From contig BCJU01000004.1 in NCBI GenBank assembly GCA_001600355.1, forward strand, positions 62,001 to 126,000: a stretch of 64,000 nt of DNA, given 5' to 3'. The position numbers and the translations under genes are program-made. This document shows, one piece after another, positions 1-10,153 of the stretch; within the stretch, counting starts at the first letter, position 1, and each line of letters starts with the position of its first letter. Source of the DNA: Meira nashicola. Its lineage: Eukaryota > Basidiomycota > Exobasidiomycetes > Exobasidiales > Brachybasidiaceae. A model generated the notes under the pieces. The model saw only the letters and a list, made by a program, of their open reading frames with translations. It ran no database searches and was not told the DNA's origin.

Positions 1-1597
1 CAAAAATGATTTTTTGCCCACGTTGTTCGATCTCGAAAGGTTTTCCAGTCTTTGGATCGATCGCCTGCTTCCAATCAAAATTGGCAATACAATAAGCTAA
101 AATGATCTTGATTTCTGCCAATGCGAATCGAAATCCTAAACACATTCTCGTTCCTTGTCCGAAACTTAAATGGTGATTCCAACCTCCAAGTGAACTATTG
201 TTAGATGAAGAAAGATTTGGATCAAAGTAGATGTGATCATCGCGCAACCAACGTTCAGGAATAAATTCATTTGCATTCTCTCCCCAAGTAGATGTGCATC
301 GATTAATGCTAAGAGTGGAAATATGTAAATGTTCACCTTTTTTGATCGTAATCTTGTTCGTCGTTGTACCATCACGCAGAATGACCGGTTCACTCAATGG
401 AATCACAGTATCCTGCCAGCATACTCGACTGATAATTCCGAATGCAGGATGTAAACGCAACACTTCCGTGCATACAGCGTCCAGGTATGGCATTCTATTT
501 AAAACACTGAAGTCGGTTTGCCAACCTTGGAATTCGCTTGCACATAATTCAGATCGAAGTCTTTCTTGCTTTTCAATCCCATCAGCACCTCGAGTTAAAG
601 CATGAATAGCCCAAGAAAGTGTCGTTGCACTTGTTTCCAAACCTGCTAACAACAAGAGAGGAACACTTTCTCGTAATTCTTCATCAGTAATAATACTGCT
701 AGCACCATTGCTAGATGCACGTTTGATAAAACGCAAAAAGTTACGATCCTCTTCGGCCGTTCCTTTTTTCATTTCTTGTTCTGCAGTTTTGACCAAAGTA
801 TCAGAATAAATTTTATTCTCTTTTTGGTATTTCCTTATTTTAATTTCTTCAGCGGAGAAGTGTTTGCCCAAATGACAAATCCATGAAAAACGAAAACGAA
901 GAAAGCAATAAAGTGAAGGGGTTGTGAACATTTTTAATATATCGAGAAATAACGTATTCATTTCTGTCGCCTTTTTGCTCGATGTGCCAAGATCGTGCCC
1001 AAATCCTGCTCTTCCAATCATGTCGAGCGCAACATCTTTGGTGTAGCTGCTTATATTGATTTGTGTGTAATATCCTTGACCTGCAACGTCTTTGCTTATC
1101 AAATTCATCAAATCCTGTGTTACTTCATACATTATTGAACTTGCTTGATGGATAGCAGATTCAGTGAATGCAGGTAGCATTGCCCTTCTTTGCCTACGAT
1201 GAACGTCTCCCTCAACACCGAAGATTGTTGAACCAAAAACGCTACGAAAGGCATTTACTCTAAAAGGAATTCTACGAAATAACTCTGGACTAGAAGAGGA
1301 GAAATGATTCTGAAAGATATAATTGACCGCCAACTTATCGGCGATGTATAAGTTTAGAGAGCGATGAAGACCTCTTCCAAAGAACACGGGACCGTATTCG
1401 TCATGTTTCTTCCAAAGGTTGAAAGTTAAGCTTGCGATCACATCGGGCGTTGTCCAACCGAAGTACCAATGTTTTGCTGGTGGTCCGGGTAATTTACGCA
1501 AGGGTGACAAATATGGTGCGATCCAAAATTGTACCAATTTAAATACAATTTTGCTAAAAAGCAACAAGGATGCAGTGGTAACGATTAAAGTGATCAT
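1..1597 (-). CDS. Cytochrome P450 (3' end beyond the window)
   Basis: Haem-thiolate monooxygenase, probably ER-anchored by the N-terminal hydrophobic segment that opens the protein (MITLIVTTASLLLF). The reading frame is open from the ATG at 1597-1595 to the left edge, so the last few residues and the stop codon lie outside. It aligns codon for codon with the intact P450 at 1913-3571, with one extra codon near 200-210. It keeps the proline-rich hinge (LPGPPAKH), the I-helix AGLETSATT region around 630-650 and the haem loop FGQGTRMCLGFR around 125-165. I found no frameshift or internal stop when following it against its neighbour. The substrate cannot be deduced. It lies head-to-tail with its paralogue, about 315 bp apart, which indicates tandem duplication. 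Confidence in the family is high; the C-terminus is unseen. Confidence 0.9.
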   Translation of the reverse strand, partial: MITLIVTTASLLLFSKIVFKLVQFWIAPYLSPLRKLPGPPAKHWYFGWTTPDVIASLTFNLWKKHDEYGPVFFGRGLHRSLNLYIADKLAVNYIFQNHFSSSSPELFRRIPFRVNAFRSVFGSTIFGVEGDVHRRQRRAMLPAFTESAIHQASSIMYEVTQDLMNLISKDVAGQGYYTQINISSYTKDVALDMIGRAGFGHDLGTSSKKATEMNTLFLDILKMFTTPSLYCFLRFRFSWICHLGKHFSAEEIKIRKYQKENKIYSDTLVKTAEQEMKKGTAEEDRNFLRFIKRASSNGASSIITDEELRESVPLLLLAGLETSATTLSWAIHALTRGADGIEKQERLRSELCASEFQGWQTDFSVLNRMPYLDAVCTEVLRLHPAFGIISRVCWQDTVIPLSEPVILRDGTTTNKITIKKGEHLHISTLSINRCTSTWGENANEFIPERWLRDDHIYFDPNLSSSNNSSLGGWNHHLSFGQGTRMCLGFRFALAEIKIILAYCIANFDWKQAIDPKTGKPFEIEQRGQKIIF

Positions 1598-1912
1598 TTA
1601 TAAGCACGAGATGATAGGAGCTTGATGGAGAAAGGGACGGAAAATCAGATTATCATACTTTACTGTCTTTTTATGTTGCAAGCAGCAACCTTTGAAGTGC
1701 GGAGCCGTGGCGCTTCGGCGTAAAAGGTATGGCATTCCGCGTCCTATTTTGGTCAAAGGACACAGACAGTAACAATCTTTCATTCCAACATTCAATTTTT
1801 GTATGCTCATTGTTTTTAAAATCGAAATAACAAGGAGAATACAATCGGAAGGACCCCCATTTGACTGGAGAGTATATTGTCCATGTAGTTCATTCAATAA
1901 CCACAAAGGTAA
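1598..1912. other. Intergenic spacer between tandem P450s
   Basis: About 315 bp between the start of the left P450 and the stop of the right P450. It should contain the promoter of the left gene. It does not resemble the region upstream of the right copy (3572 onward), so the duplicated promoters have diverged. No other feature is recognisable. Confidence 0.6.
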
Positions 1913-3571
1913 TCATTTGATCTCGCGTACAAGTACAGGAAGAGAAAATTGGTCATTTGCTGCACCTTTAATGGCCACTTTATTGAAAGTTTGTCCACGA
2001 GGTTGAATTTCAAAAGGTTTTCCAGTCTTTGGATCGATTCCTTGCTTCCAGTCGAAAGTAGCAATGCAATGAGCCAAAATGATCTTAAATTCCGCCAACG
2101 CGAATCGAAATCCCAAACACATTCTCGTTCCTTGTCCGAAAGTTGAAAGGTGATTCCATCCTCCCAGTGAACTGTTGTTGGTTGAAAGATTGGCATCAAA
2201 GTAGACGTGGTCATCAAGTAACCAACGTTCAGGAATAAATTCATTCGCTTCTTGTCCCCAAATAGCAACATTTCGATTCAAGCTTCCAGTGGAAATGTAA
2301 ATGTATTCACCTTTTTTGATCGGAATCTTGTTTATCGTTGTACCATCACGCAGACTGATTGGTACACTGACCGGAATAACTGTGTCTTGCCAACAGATTC
2401 GACCAACCAATCCCAACGCAGGATATAAACGTAAAACTTCGGTGCATACAGCGTCCAAGTATGGCATACCGTTCAATACATCGAAATCATTTTGCCATCC
2501 TTGGAATTCGTCTGCATTTAATTCTGCTCGAAGTCTTGATTGCTTCTTAAGCCCATCAGCATCTCGGGTCAAGACGTGAATTGCCCAAGTGATCGTCGTT
2601 GCAGTTGTTTCAAAGCCTGCCAACAACAACACCGAAACACTTTCTCGTAATTCCTCATCGGTAATTCTACTACCATCACTATCAGCGCATGTGCGTTTGA
2701 TCAAACGCAAGAAATTTCGATCTTCTTCGGCGCTTTCTCTTTCTGCTTCTTGTTCTGCAGTTTTGACTAGATCATCAGCATAAACATTATTCTCTTTTCG
2801 ATAGGTGTTTAATTTACCTTCCTCTTTGGAGAAAAAGTTACCCAAATAACGAATCCATGGAAAACGGAAACGAATTAAAGCATAGTACGATGGAGATGTG
2901 ATCATTGATACCAAATCGAAAAACCTCTCGTTAAAATTAGTCGTCTTTTTGTTCAATGCGCCAAGATCATGTCCAAATCCCGCTTTTCCAATCATATCGA
3001 GCGAAGCATCTTGAATATAGCTTGTTGCATCAATTTGTGTAAGATCCGACTTGCCCACAAGATCTTTGCGCATCAAATCCATCAAATCTTGTGTGACTTC
3101 ATACATTAGCGAACTTGCTTGTCGAATAGCAGATTCAGTGAATGCAGGTAACATTGCTCTCCTTTGCCTTTTATGAACGTCTTCCTCGACACCCAAAATA
3201 GTTGAACCAAAAAAGATACGGATTACATGTGAAATGAATGGAAATCGACGAAAGAGTTCTGGACCACTAGAGGAGAATTGGTTTTGAAAGACATAATTGA
3301 CCGCAAATTCATCGGCGATGTACAGATTTTGAGCACGATGAACGCCTGTTCCATAAAATACACGACCGTATTCATCATGCTTTTTGGGGATTCGAACGCT
3401 CAAATCTACGATCACATCTGGCGTTGTCCAACCGTAGTACCAATGTTTTGCAGGTGGTCCGGGTAATTTACGCAAGGGTGACAAATATGGTGCAAACCAA
3501 AATTGTACCAATTCAAATACAATTTTGCTAAAAAGCAAAAAGGATGCGGTGGTAATAATCAAGGTAATCAT
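1913..3571 (-). CDS. Cytochrome P450 monooxygenase
   Basis: A 552-residue P450, a normal length for a fungal microsomal enzyme. Visible parts in order: N-terminal membrane anchor (residues 1-25), proline hinge LPGPPAKH near residue 36, I-helix oxygen-binding motif AGFETTATT near 316, K-helix ExxR as EVLRLYP near 377, PERW meander segment near 445, and the haem loop FGQGTRMCLGFR with the axial cysteine near residue 483. All diagnostic P450 residues are present, so an active enzyme is expected. The start is the first ATG and gives a canonical anchor. It is the intact member of a tandem pair and is uninterrupted by introns. The overall look (AGFETTATT, FGQGTRMCLG) resembles fungal CYP families acting on hydrophobic substrates, but substrate and CYP family number are not assigned. 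Confidence 0.95.
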   Translation of the reverse strand: MITLIITTASFLLFSKIVFELVQFWFAPYLSPLRKLPGPPAKHWYYGWTTPDVIVDLSVRIPKKHDEYGRVFYGTGVHRAQNLYIADEFAVNYVFQNQFSSSGPELFRRFPFISHVIRIFFGSTILGVEEDVHKRQRRAMLPAFTESAIRQASSLMYEVTQDLMDLMRKDLVGKSDLTQIDATSYIQDASLDMIGKAGFGHDLGALNKKTTNFNERFFDLVSMITSPSYYALIRFRFPWIRYLGNFFSKEEGKLNTYRKENNVYADDLVKTAEQEAERESAEEDRNFLRLIKRTCADSDGSRITDEELRESVSVLLLAGFETTATTITWAIHVLTRDADGLKKQSRLRAELNADEFQGWQNDFDVLNGMPYLDAVCTEVLRLYPALGLVGRICWQDTVIPVSVPISLRDGTTINKIPIKKGEYIYISTGSLNRNVAIWGQEANEFIPERWLLDDHVYFDANLSTNNSSLGGWNHLSTFGQGTRMCLGFRFALAEFKIILAHCIATFDWKQGIDPKTGKPFEIQPRGQTFNKVAIKGAANDQFSLPVLVREIK

Positions 3572-4060
3572 TTATGAATAGATAAAGATTGAAAATGGAT
3601 TTGTGATGGAAGAAGGGATGCAAAAACAAAATTTGTCTGGCACGGTTAAATGCATTCTGTGCAATTTCAAGACGTCCTTTGCATTACGGAAAAGCGGAAC
3701 TCATGCATGAAAGCATAATATGGCGTGCTCTATTCACCTGTCCGTAAAATGACGGGAAGCAGAATACGTCAAATAATGCACATTGGAGACATTACCTTTT
3801 GTATGTCATGATTGTCTGCCCATCATGACTCTAGGTGAGGAGGTTAATGGCTGCCCAAATCTAGTGCAGTGAATGAATGCATACATACACTTCACAGGCC
3901 CACAAATTAGCGTACGCGTGCGTGTATGACAGGCTGTAAAGCATAATTGGCACAAAGGTGGAGGCTTTGAGTAAGCAAAATCAAGAAGATTAAAAAGAAT
4001 AATTTGATTGAGTTGTATCCGACCATATGACCACCACATTTCACCAAAACATCCATCGAA
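3572..4060. other. Divergent promoter region
   Basis: 489 bp between the divergently transcribed P450 (minus) and the HhH-type gene (plus). It must hold both promoters. I see no further ORF, repeat or RNA gene. Confidence 0.55.
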
Positions 4061-4996
4061 ATGTCTACAAGGCGATCTACACGCTTAGCTAATGGTCAGA
4101 AAAAGACCGAAAGTACTCCTCACAAAGACGCTCCCTCTAAAGCGCAGAAAACGACTTCCAAAAAAGAAGCTGGATCATCATCTCGTGAACAAAACGCATA
4201 CAAGTACCTTCTCTCAGATGATGCATATAGTCTAGCCTATCCCAAAATTGAAGAAGGATATGGCGAAAAGGATTGGTCAACGGAAGAGAGGCGTAAACCA
4301 TTACCAAAAGAAGAATCTGGTCAAATGAAAAAAAATTCTTCGACAAAAAGAGGGTATTCAAGCAAAGATTTAACGCCATTTGAAATTTTGCTATGTGCAG
4401 TTCTAATGTCTAAGCCTCTTTCACATCGTTTAGGTTTACGTACAATTTCAACCCTCTTCAGCCCACCGTTTGGGCTCAATACTCCTCGGGCTTTAGAAGA
4501 AGCAGGCTATGAAGGAAGACGGGAGGCAATGTACGAAGCAAGAACACAACACAAAGATAAGACCGCATCTCAATTAGGCGATCTAGTTGAAGGTTTGAGA
4601 GGAATTTGCAAAAGTGAACAAGATGTGATCTCTCTTAAAGCCGTTTGTGACATTTGTCAAAAAGCTACTTCCCAAGAAAAAGCAATCGAAGAAGTAAAAT
4701 CAATCTTGACTTCAAACGTAAAAGGACTTGGTCCTACTGGCGTTGAAATTTTTCTCCGTAGAATTCAATCCTATGATGGATGGCAAGCCGTTTTTCCTTT
4801 TATCGATGAACGTGCAGCAAACACAGCTCATGAGATAGGATTAACTTCATCCGTAAATGCAAAAATCGCGGCGGAAGAATTACAAGAAGGCCTAGGCAAA
4901 AGTACATCAAAGTCGGAATTTGTACGTTTGATTGATGTTCTTGTCGGCATAGGCTTAGAGAAAAAGGTACTTGACGTAAAACAAAACTTGTCATAA
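4061..4996 (+). CDS. HhH-GPD-like (DNA glycosylase-related) protein
   Basis: 311 residues. The first ~100 residues are basic and low-complexity (STRRSTRLANGQKK and Lys/Ser-rich stretches), typical of a nuclear, DNA-associated tail. The rest is helical and carries a helix-hairpin-helix-like segment, VKGLGPTGVEIFLRRIQ, at about residues 219-235, followed by a W-containing helix (GWQAVFPFIDER). This arrangement resembles HhH-GPD base-excision repair proteins such as endonuclease III relatives. I do not see the catalytic Lys/Asp pair or an iron-sulfur cysteine cluster clearly, so catalytic activity is uncertain; it could be a DNA-binding homologue only. Single exon, with an A-rich context before the ATG. 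Function is inferred from motif resemblance. Confidence 0.7.
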   Translation: MSTRRSTRLANGQKKTESTPHKDAPSKAQKTTSKKEAGSSSREQNAYKYLLSDDAYSLAYPKIEEGYGEKDWSTEERRKPLPKEESGQMKKNSSTKRGYSSKDLTPFEILLCAVLMSKPLSHRLGLRTISTLFSPPFGLNTPRALEEAGYEGRREAMYEARTQHKDKTASQLGDLVEGLRGICKSEQDVISLKAVCDICQKATSQEKAIEEVKSILTSNVKGLGPTGVEIFLRRIQSYDGWQAVFPFIDERAANTAHEIGLTSSVNAKIAAEELQEGLGKSTSKSEFVRLIDVLVGIGLEKKVLDVKQNLS

Positions 4997-5315
4997 AGCT
5001 TGGGGAGATACGGTTTCACGCGCAAAGATGGCGGTGAGCGGCTAAATGACGTACATAATCAAGGAATGAGGCTGACTTGCATCTTGTGTCAAGATGTGTG
5101 ATCTGCTTCTAACGCTTTTAAAAAGGCGCAGCTTTGCACTCGTACACAGCCATGTGGGGCGATCTTATAGTCAAAGCGTTTTGATCCACGGGCGCATTCC
5201 AAAGAGGCTGATAAGCATCATACTATACAAAGGTTGGCCGATTGCACATATGCATAAATATGGCCGCTTTTTTGAGGTGAATCATACACTAGTTCCACTT
5301 TCTTCATCCAAAATC
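4997..5315. other. 5' region of amino acid permease gene
   Basis: About 320 bp upstream of the chosen permease start. The permease frame stays open upstream to an ATG at 5094, but that stretch reads like leader DNA: a TATA-like element (ATGCATAAATATGG) lies near 5249-5262 and the translated segment has no family similarity. Confidence 0.5.
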
Positions 5316-6806
5316 ATGCTCACAATGATACAATCACACGACACAAAAAAGTCTGATTCTTACGAATGTCATACGGTTCTTGTCAATCTTGAAGAAGAAG
5401 CAGAAGAAAAACGAGAAGTTGGTATTGGTGAGACAACGGTTTTGCCAATTTTGATTAGAGATTTGGAATGGTATCAAGCAGCAATTTTAGTGGCAAAATT
5501 ACAATTCGGTTTAGCAGTTTTGGGAATTCCTTCAACTTTTCATGCTTTGGGCATCGTACCTGGATCACTAATCTTGATCATCCTCACACTTATCACAACG
5601 TATGCAGGCGTACTTGTGACACAAATTCGTGAAATTCATCCTGAAATTCATAACGTTCAAGATGTAGGTGAATTGATAATCGGCAAATCGGGTGCAAGAG
5701 TGATTGGAATGATTTATTTCTTGTTCGCCGTTTTAGTTGTCAGTGCTGGTCTTTTGACAACTTCGATCGCTTTGAATGCTTTAACGGATCACGCAACTTG
5801 TACGATGGTCTTTGTCGGTTTAGCAGCACTAATGGCTTGTTTAATCGGCGCTCCTCTTCGTGATCTTCATCGAGTTTCATGGTTGGGTTGGTTGGGCATG
5901 GCTTGTGTTTTGACAAGCGTTTGGGTCTTGGTCATCTGTTTGGCAGTTCGTGGTCACCCATACGTAGAACATGATCATTATGACTTTCTTGCACCGATCG
6001 AACGTCCAATTTGGGGAAATGGTAATTTTGCCGCTTGTATGGTTAGCATCAATATGCAACTCGTTTCTGTAATGGGAAATGTTTCATTTTATTCTGTAAG
6101 TGCAGAAATGCGTCAACCATCCAAATTCACAAAAGCAGTCGTTGTTGGTCAAACATTCAATTTAGTCATGTATTTGACACTCGGTTTGGTGGTTTTATAT
6201 ATTGCAGGTCAATATATCACTTCTCCAGCTTTGGGTCTTGCTGGTCCTGTTGTTGAAAAGATTTGTTTTGGAATTGCATTACCCGGCTTACTCGTCTCTA
6301 CAATCTTGTGGGCAAATGTTGCAGCAAAATATGCATTCAATCGATTAGCCCATGTAAGTTTCAAAGTTCGCGAAGCAGATAATCTTGTTCAATGGTGTGT
6401 TTGGACAACAACTTTTGGCAGTGTAATCGTTTTGGGTTTCCTTTTTGCTGGTTCGATTCCAATGTTTGATCAATTGATGGGCTTGACTGGAGCTTCGGCA
6501 GGACCGTTGTTTGTTTTAATCATTACCGGTCTTACGCAAATTTATATTTTACGATATACAAAACTTGCAAAAGAAGAAATGAGTCGAAAAGATCAAATGA
6601 ACTTTTGGGCAACATATACAGTAAGCGTACTGTTTATCATCTTTGGAGTCTTTTTAACCGTTGCTGGTATTTATGGTAGTATTTATTCTATCAATCATGC
6701 TTATAATTCCGATCAAATCGGAGGACCGTTTTCATGCGTGGATAATGCAGTTTTATCATCACCTGCAGCTTATTCATCTACTTCTCCAAAAAATTCAACT
6801 TTTTAA
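5316..6806 (+). CDS. Amino acid transporter (Aa_trans / mtr-like permease)
   Basis: About 496 residues from the ATG at 5316. A polar N-terminus of ~50 residues is followed by about eleven hydrophobic segments, starting with the conserved first transmembrane region (WYQAAILVAKLQFGLAVLGI) that characterises the amino acid/auxin permease superfamily, especially fungal neutral amino acid permeases of the Neurospora mtr type. It is expected to move amino acids across the plasma or vacuolar membrane by proton coupling. An in-frame ATG at 5094 would add 74 residues with no similarity, so I chose the downstream start, which has an A-rich context (CCAAAATCATG). It converges with the SDR gene, whose stop lies only 77 bp away. 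Substrate specificity is unknown. Confidence 0.88.
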   Translation: MLTMIQSHDTKKSDSYECHTVLVNLEEEAEEKREVGIGETTVLPILIRDLEWYQAAILVAKLQFGLAVLGIPSTFHALGIVPGSLILIILTLITTYAGVLVTQIREIHPEIHNVQDVGELIIGKSGARVIGMIYFLFAVLVVSAGLLTTSIALNALTDHATCTMVFVGLAALMACLIGAPLRDLHRVSWLGWLGMACVLTSVWVLVICLAVRGHPYVEHDHYDFLAPIERPIWGNGNFAACMVSINMQLVSVMGNVSFYSVSAEMRQPSKFTKAVVVGQTFNLVMYLTLGLVVLYIAGQYITSPALGLAGPVVEKICFGIALPGLLVSTILWANVAAKYAFNRLAHVSFKVREADNLVQWCVWTTTFGSVIVLGFLFAGSIPMFDQLMGLTGASAGPLFVLIITGLTQIYILRYTKLAKEEMSRKDQMNFWATYTVSVLFIIFGVFLTVAGIYGSIYSINHAYNSDQIGGPFSCVDNAVLSSPAAYSSTSPKNSTF

Positions 6807-6883
6807 GCTCTACTTTATGTATAATAATATCTTTTGTTGGATACATTTTCAATGTATATACCTTGTATATTCTTACATACATC

Positions 6884-8093
6884 TTAACGACAAGTAGTTC
6901 CACCATCAACGGTCATGATTGTTCCTGTACTCCAAGGTGCATCTCGAGCAAAGTATCTAAGATTGTATTTCTGTCAGTGCTGATGTATTTTATTCATTTA
7001 TGTTCTACTCACAAAACCGCTTTAGCAACATCTCTTGGTGATCCACGATGAGGCCAATAAGTTGGACGGATAGCGTTTAATTCGGGAGAAACGTTTGCGG
7101 TCATTGAAGTGGCAACGTAACCAGGACAAATACAATTAACATTGATACGTTCAGGTGCATATTCATAAGCCACTTGTCTTACCATATTTATCGTTGCACC
7201 TTTTGCTGAACAATAAGCTGGCTCATTTGGACCACCGATTAAACCATGAATTGAACCAATTTGAATAATCGATCCACGAGAACCTCTACTTGGTTTAGGT
7301 ACGATTGTTGGATCACCTCCCGTTCCAGATTCAGGTAAAGAAAAAGTATACTTTTCCGGTTCTGCTTCAATATTTGAACTTTCTATATCATCCAATTGTT
7401 CTTCACAATCAGCAGGAAAAGGTTTTGGTTCTTGTTTTAACATTTGTTTAATGGCAACTTTCATTCCAAGAAAAGAACCTTTAACATTTATATCAAAAAC
7501 AGTTTGAAAAGTTTCCATTGATTCTCCTACTATTCCTTCAGGTGAAAATACTGTAAGACCTGCATTATTTAAAAGGATATCTAATCTACCTTGATCACTT
7601 AATTTGACTGCTTGTTCGATAGAAGAATTCCAATCACTTTCATTACGAACATCTGCTTCTTGGAAAATAGCTTTACCTCCTAATCTGTTGATGACTAGAG
7701 GTGAGAAAGATGTCAATAAGTGCTTTATTAGAGAAATAATTGCACTACTCACGTTCATGTGTAGGTTCTTGTCTAGCAGTTGTTGTGCCATTATGAAGGT
7801 GGGAATCATTAGGAGTTGGGCGCTACATAATAGAGAGAGAAAGTTAGCATTTATCCAAAAAGAATCAATACCTAAAACTCACCAAGTCACTACAAAGAAC
7901 AGAAGCACCTGCTCGAGCTAGATGAAGTGCCTGTAGAATTATCAATCAGCATCAACCACATTGCAGCTCTACAAAACCTTCTTCAACTCACACTTTGCCT
8001 TCCAATACCACTCGAAGCACCCGTTACGATAGCAGTATGACCGGCAAGGCTTAGCGAAGGAGGAAGAGCTTTGGTAAATTTTGCAAACGCCAT
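6884..8093 (-). CDS. Short-chain dehydrogenase/reductase, five exons
   Basis: A 324-residue SDR assembled from exons 8093-7992, 7930-7883, 7822-7753, 7694-7013 and 6956-6884 (minus strand). All four introns (56-61 bp) start GTGAGT and end in AG, and splicing restores a continuous SDR fold. Motifs: NAD(P)-binding TGASSGIG at residues 24-31, LLNNAG at 114-119, catalytic YCSAK with Tyr234 and Lys238, and a C-terminus ending in TMTVDGGTTCR-like sequence (TIMTVDGG), typical of classical SDRs. A polar insertion of roughly 50 residues (Asp/Glu/Pro-rich) precedes the catalytic Ser-containing strand IIQIGSIHG and makes the protein longer than the usual ~250 residues. It probably oxidises or reduces an alcohol/ketone; cofactor preference and substrate are not determined. 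Splice sites are inferred from reading-frame continuity. Confidence 0.9.
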
Positions 8094-8479
8094 CTTTGAT
8101 AGATAGAGATGATGTTTGATGAAAGAGGTTGATGATCCAATCTTTTCTACATTTGAACCCTTCCTTACCCCAAACATCGAATGTATGCACCCCGCGTATA
8201 TGCAAAATGTCATTTTTCCGAACCTTTTTCCGATAAGAAGGCTATTTTTAATTAATGTGCAGCGCGCGCGCCCGCTTTTGCAAGTCCTCCTCCTCATCAC
8301 TCTTCAGATGAAATTGTAAACTTCTTTTTTGATTAAACAAAGATACTTGTGATACAAAACATGTTATGATGGACGGAAAGGTATGAATGTGAGGATGATT
8401 AGGTGGAGAGGGGGACAGTAATAACTGTTTTTATGTAGTGCGTACTATAGAAAACGAAAATAATGTATTATCTTATCAT
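8094..8479. other. SDR promoter / spacer
   Basis: 386 bp between the SDR start and the stop of the sugar transporter, both on the minus strand. It holds the SDR promoter; a CpG-dense run (GCGCGCGCGCCCGC) lies near 8262-8275. No ORF is credible here. Confidence 0.5.
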
Positions 8480-10138
8480 TTAAGCAGCATTTTCATGACT
8501 CGATGATGGAGTTGAAGGAACTTCTGAGTTACGTTCAGTACCTTCAACTGTACCGGTAGCTTGTTTTTCTTCATCAGAATCGGGGTTCTTTGATGGACTT
8601 GATGTAAGACCTGATTTTTCAAGCTCCGATCCAATTTCTGCTGATGAAAGTTTTGGCATATCGTTGGCGACTCTGAATGCAAACTTCTTTTCTTCGTAAG
8701 CCTTGGCAAAAATCAAATCGACCTCTTCTAATGTACGTTGTTTTGTTTCAGGATAGAAGAAGTAAATGATCGGAACCCAAACGAAGTTCATAACGGCGAA
8801 GAAAAGGTATGCTCCCCATTGACTTGATTGAATGAAAACGGGGGTAAACATGACCACGGCAAAGTTACTGATCCAATTTGTGCATGTTGAAACGGAAGTT
8901 GCAGCAGTACGAGTACGCATTGGATTAATTTCAGGAGGATAGACCCAAGGCAATTGCAAGATTGTGAATGCGAAGAATACGATGAAGAGGTATAAACCAA
9001 CTGCTGCTCCTTTTGCGTTTTGTTCGTGATTTCCACCTGCTGCTAAACAAGCAAATGTGATGATGAAAGAAATACCTTGACCTGAAGCACCAATTAAGAA
9101 TAAAGGACGTCTTCCTAAACGTTCGATTAAGAAGAAAGCAGGTGTAGTTGCAATTGCATAAATTGTTGCAAAGATACCACCTAAAACCAAAGATAAACGA
9201 CGAGATTGACCAAGAGAATCACTGAAAAGAACTGTTGAATAATAAATTGCAGCGTTGCATCCGGTGAATTGTTGGAAGAATTGAGTTGAAGCACCGATCA
9301 ACATACGGCCACGATGGTTAGTCTTTCCACCTGTGAGTAATTCAGAGAATCCACCTTGGTTAGATAATTGACGAACACTTTCTTGCATAACTTTCATTTC
9401 TGCTTTAATTTCATCTTCACTTTCTTGTTCACCTGCAACTTCTCGTAAAACATGAGTTGCTTCTTCGATACGACCTTGTCCGATTAGCCAACGAGGAGAT
9501 TCGGGTAAATAAAGCATTCCAAAGAATACAGCGACTGCGAATACGATTTGGAATGCTACTGGGAAACGCCAAGAGAAAGAAGTTTGATCGTAACTGCATC
9601 CGAAATCGATCCAATAAGCGATAAAAGTACCAACAGCAATAACTGAACCTTCAAAGCTGACTAATAAACCACGATTATGTGCTTTAGATAATTCACTTTG
9701 CCAAACAGGAATTGTGGCAGTATTCATTCCGTTTCCGATACCACTGATCACACGACCGATAACGAATTGACCTAAACCGAAATGGGGACCGAAAGCTACG
9801 ACTGAAATAATTGTACCGATAACCATTAAAACTGAACCGAGAAGAACGATTGGACGACGACCAGTTTTATCACCAAAGAATAAAGCTCCAACTGCACCAA
9901 AGAAACATCCAATTTCATAACATGCAGTTACAGCACCTTGAACGACAGTTGCATGACGATCTTTTCCTGCAACACTTGGAAATTCACTCCAAAATTGAGG
10001 AGCGGTAATAATACCTGACATTAAACCTTGATCATAACCGAAAAGGGAGAAACCTGTAACGGCAGTCAAAGTGATTGCTACTCTTAGCTTGGTGCCACGA
10101 AGGCCCATTGTGTTTGTTCTACTTGTGAGCAGAGTCAT
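8480..10138 (-). CDS. MFS sugar transporter
   Basis: About 552 residues with twelve predicted membrane segments and the complete sugar-porter signature set: GYDQGLMSG in helix 1, the loop 2-3 motif GDKTGRRP, GRVISGIGNGMNTATIPVWQSE in helix 4, PESPRWLIGQGR before the central loop, FFQQFTGCNAAIYYS in helix 7, ERLGRRPLFL in loop 8-9, and PETKQRTLEEVD after helix 12. The C-terminus is a 60-residue Ser/Glu-rich cytosolic tail. This places it in the fungal hexose/disaccharide:H+ symporter family; the exact sugar is unknown. An ATG five codons upstream (10153) lies in a CA-repeat, so I prefer 10138; an internal Met at residue 11 is another possible start. Confidence 0.93.
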   Translation of the reverse strand: MTLLTSRTNTMGLRGTKLRVAITLTAVTGFSLFGYDQGLMSGIITAPQFWSEFPSVAGKDRHATVVQGAVTACYEIGCFFGAVGALFFGDKTGRRPIVLLGSVLMVIGTIISVVAFGPHFGLGQFVIGRVISGIGNGMNTATIPVWQSELSKAHNRGLLVSFEGSVIAVGTFIAYWIDFGCSYDQTSFSWRFPVAFQIVFAVAVFFGMLYLPESPRWLIGQGRIEEATHVLREVAGEQESEDEIKAEMKVMQESVRQLSNQGGFSELLTGGKTNHRGRMLIGASTQFFQQFTGCNAAIYYSTVLFSDSLGQSRRLSLVLGGIFATIYAIATTPAFFLIERLGRRPLFLIGASGQGISFIITFACLAAGGNHEQNAKGAAVGLYLFIVFFAFTILQLPWVYPPEINPMRTRTAATSVSTCTNWISNFAVVMFTPVFIQSSQWGAYLFFAVMNFVWVPIIYFFYPETKQRTLEEVDLIFAKAYEEKKFAFRVANDMPKLSSAEIGSELEKSGLTSSPSKNPDSDEEKQATGTVEGTERNSEVPSTPSSSHENAA

Positions 10139-10153
10139 GATGTATACACACAC

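Noticed and set aside
5094..5315. N-terminal extension of the amino acid permease
   Set aside because: The extra 74 codons include TATA-like DNA and no family similarity; the downstream ATG begins a normal permease N-terminus.
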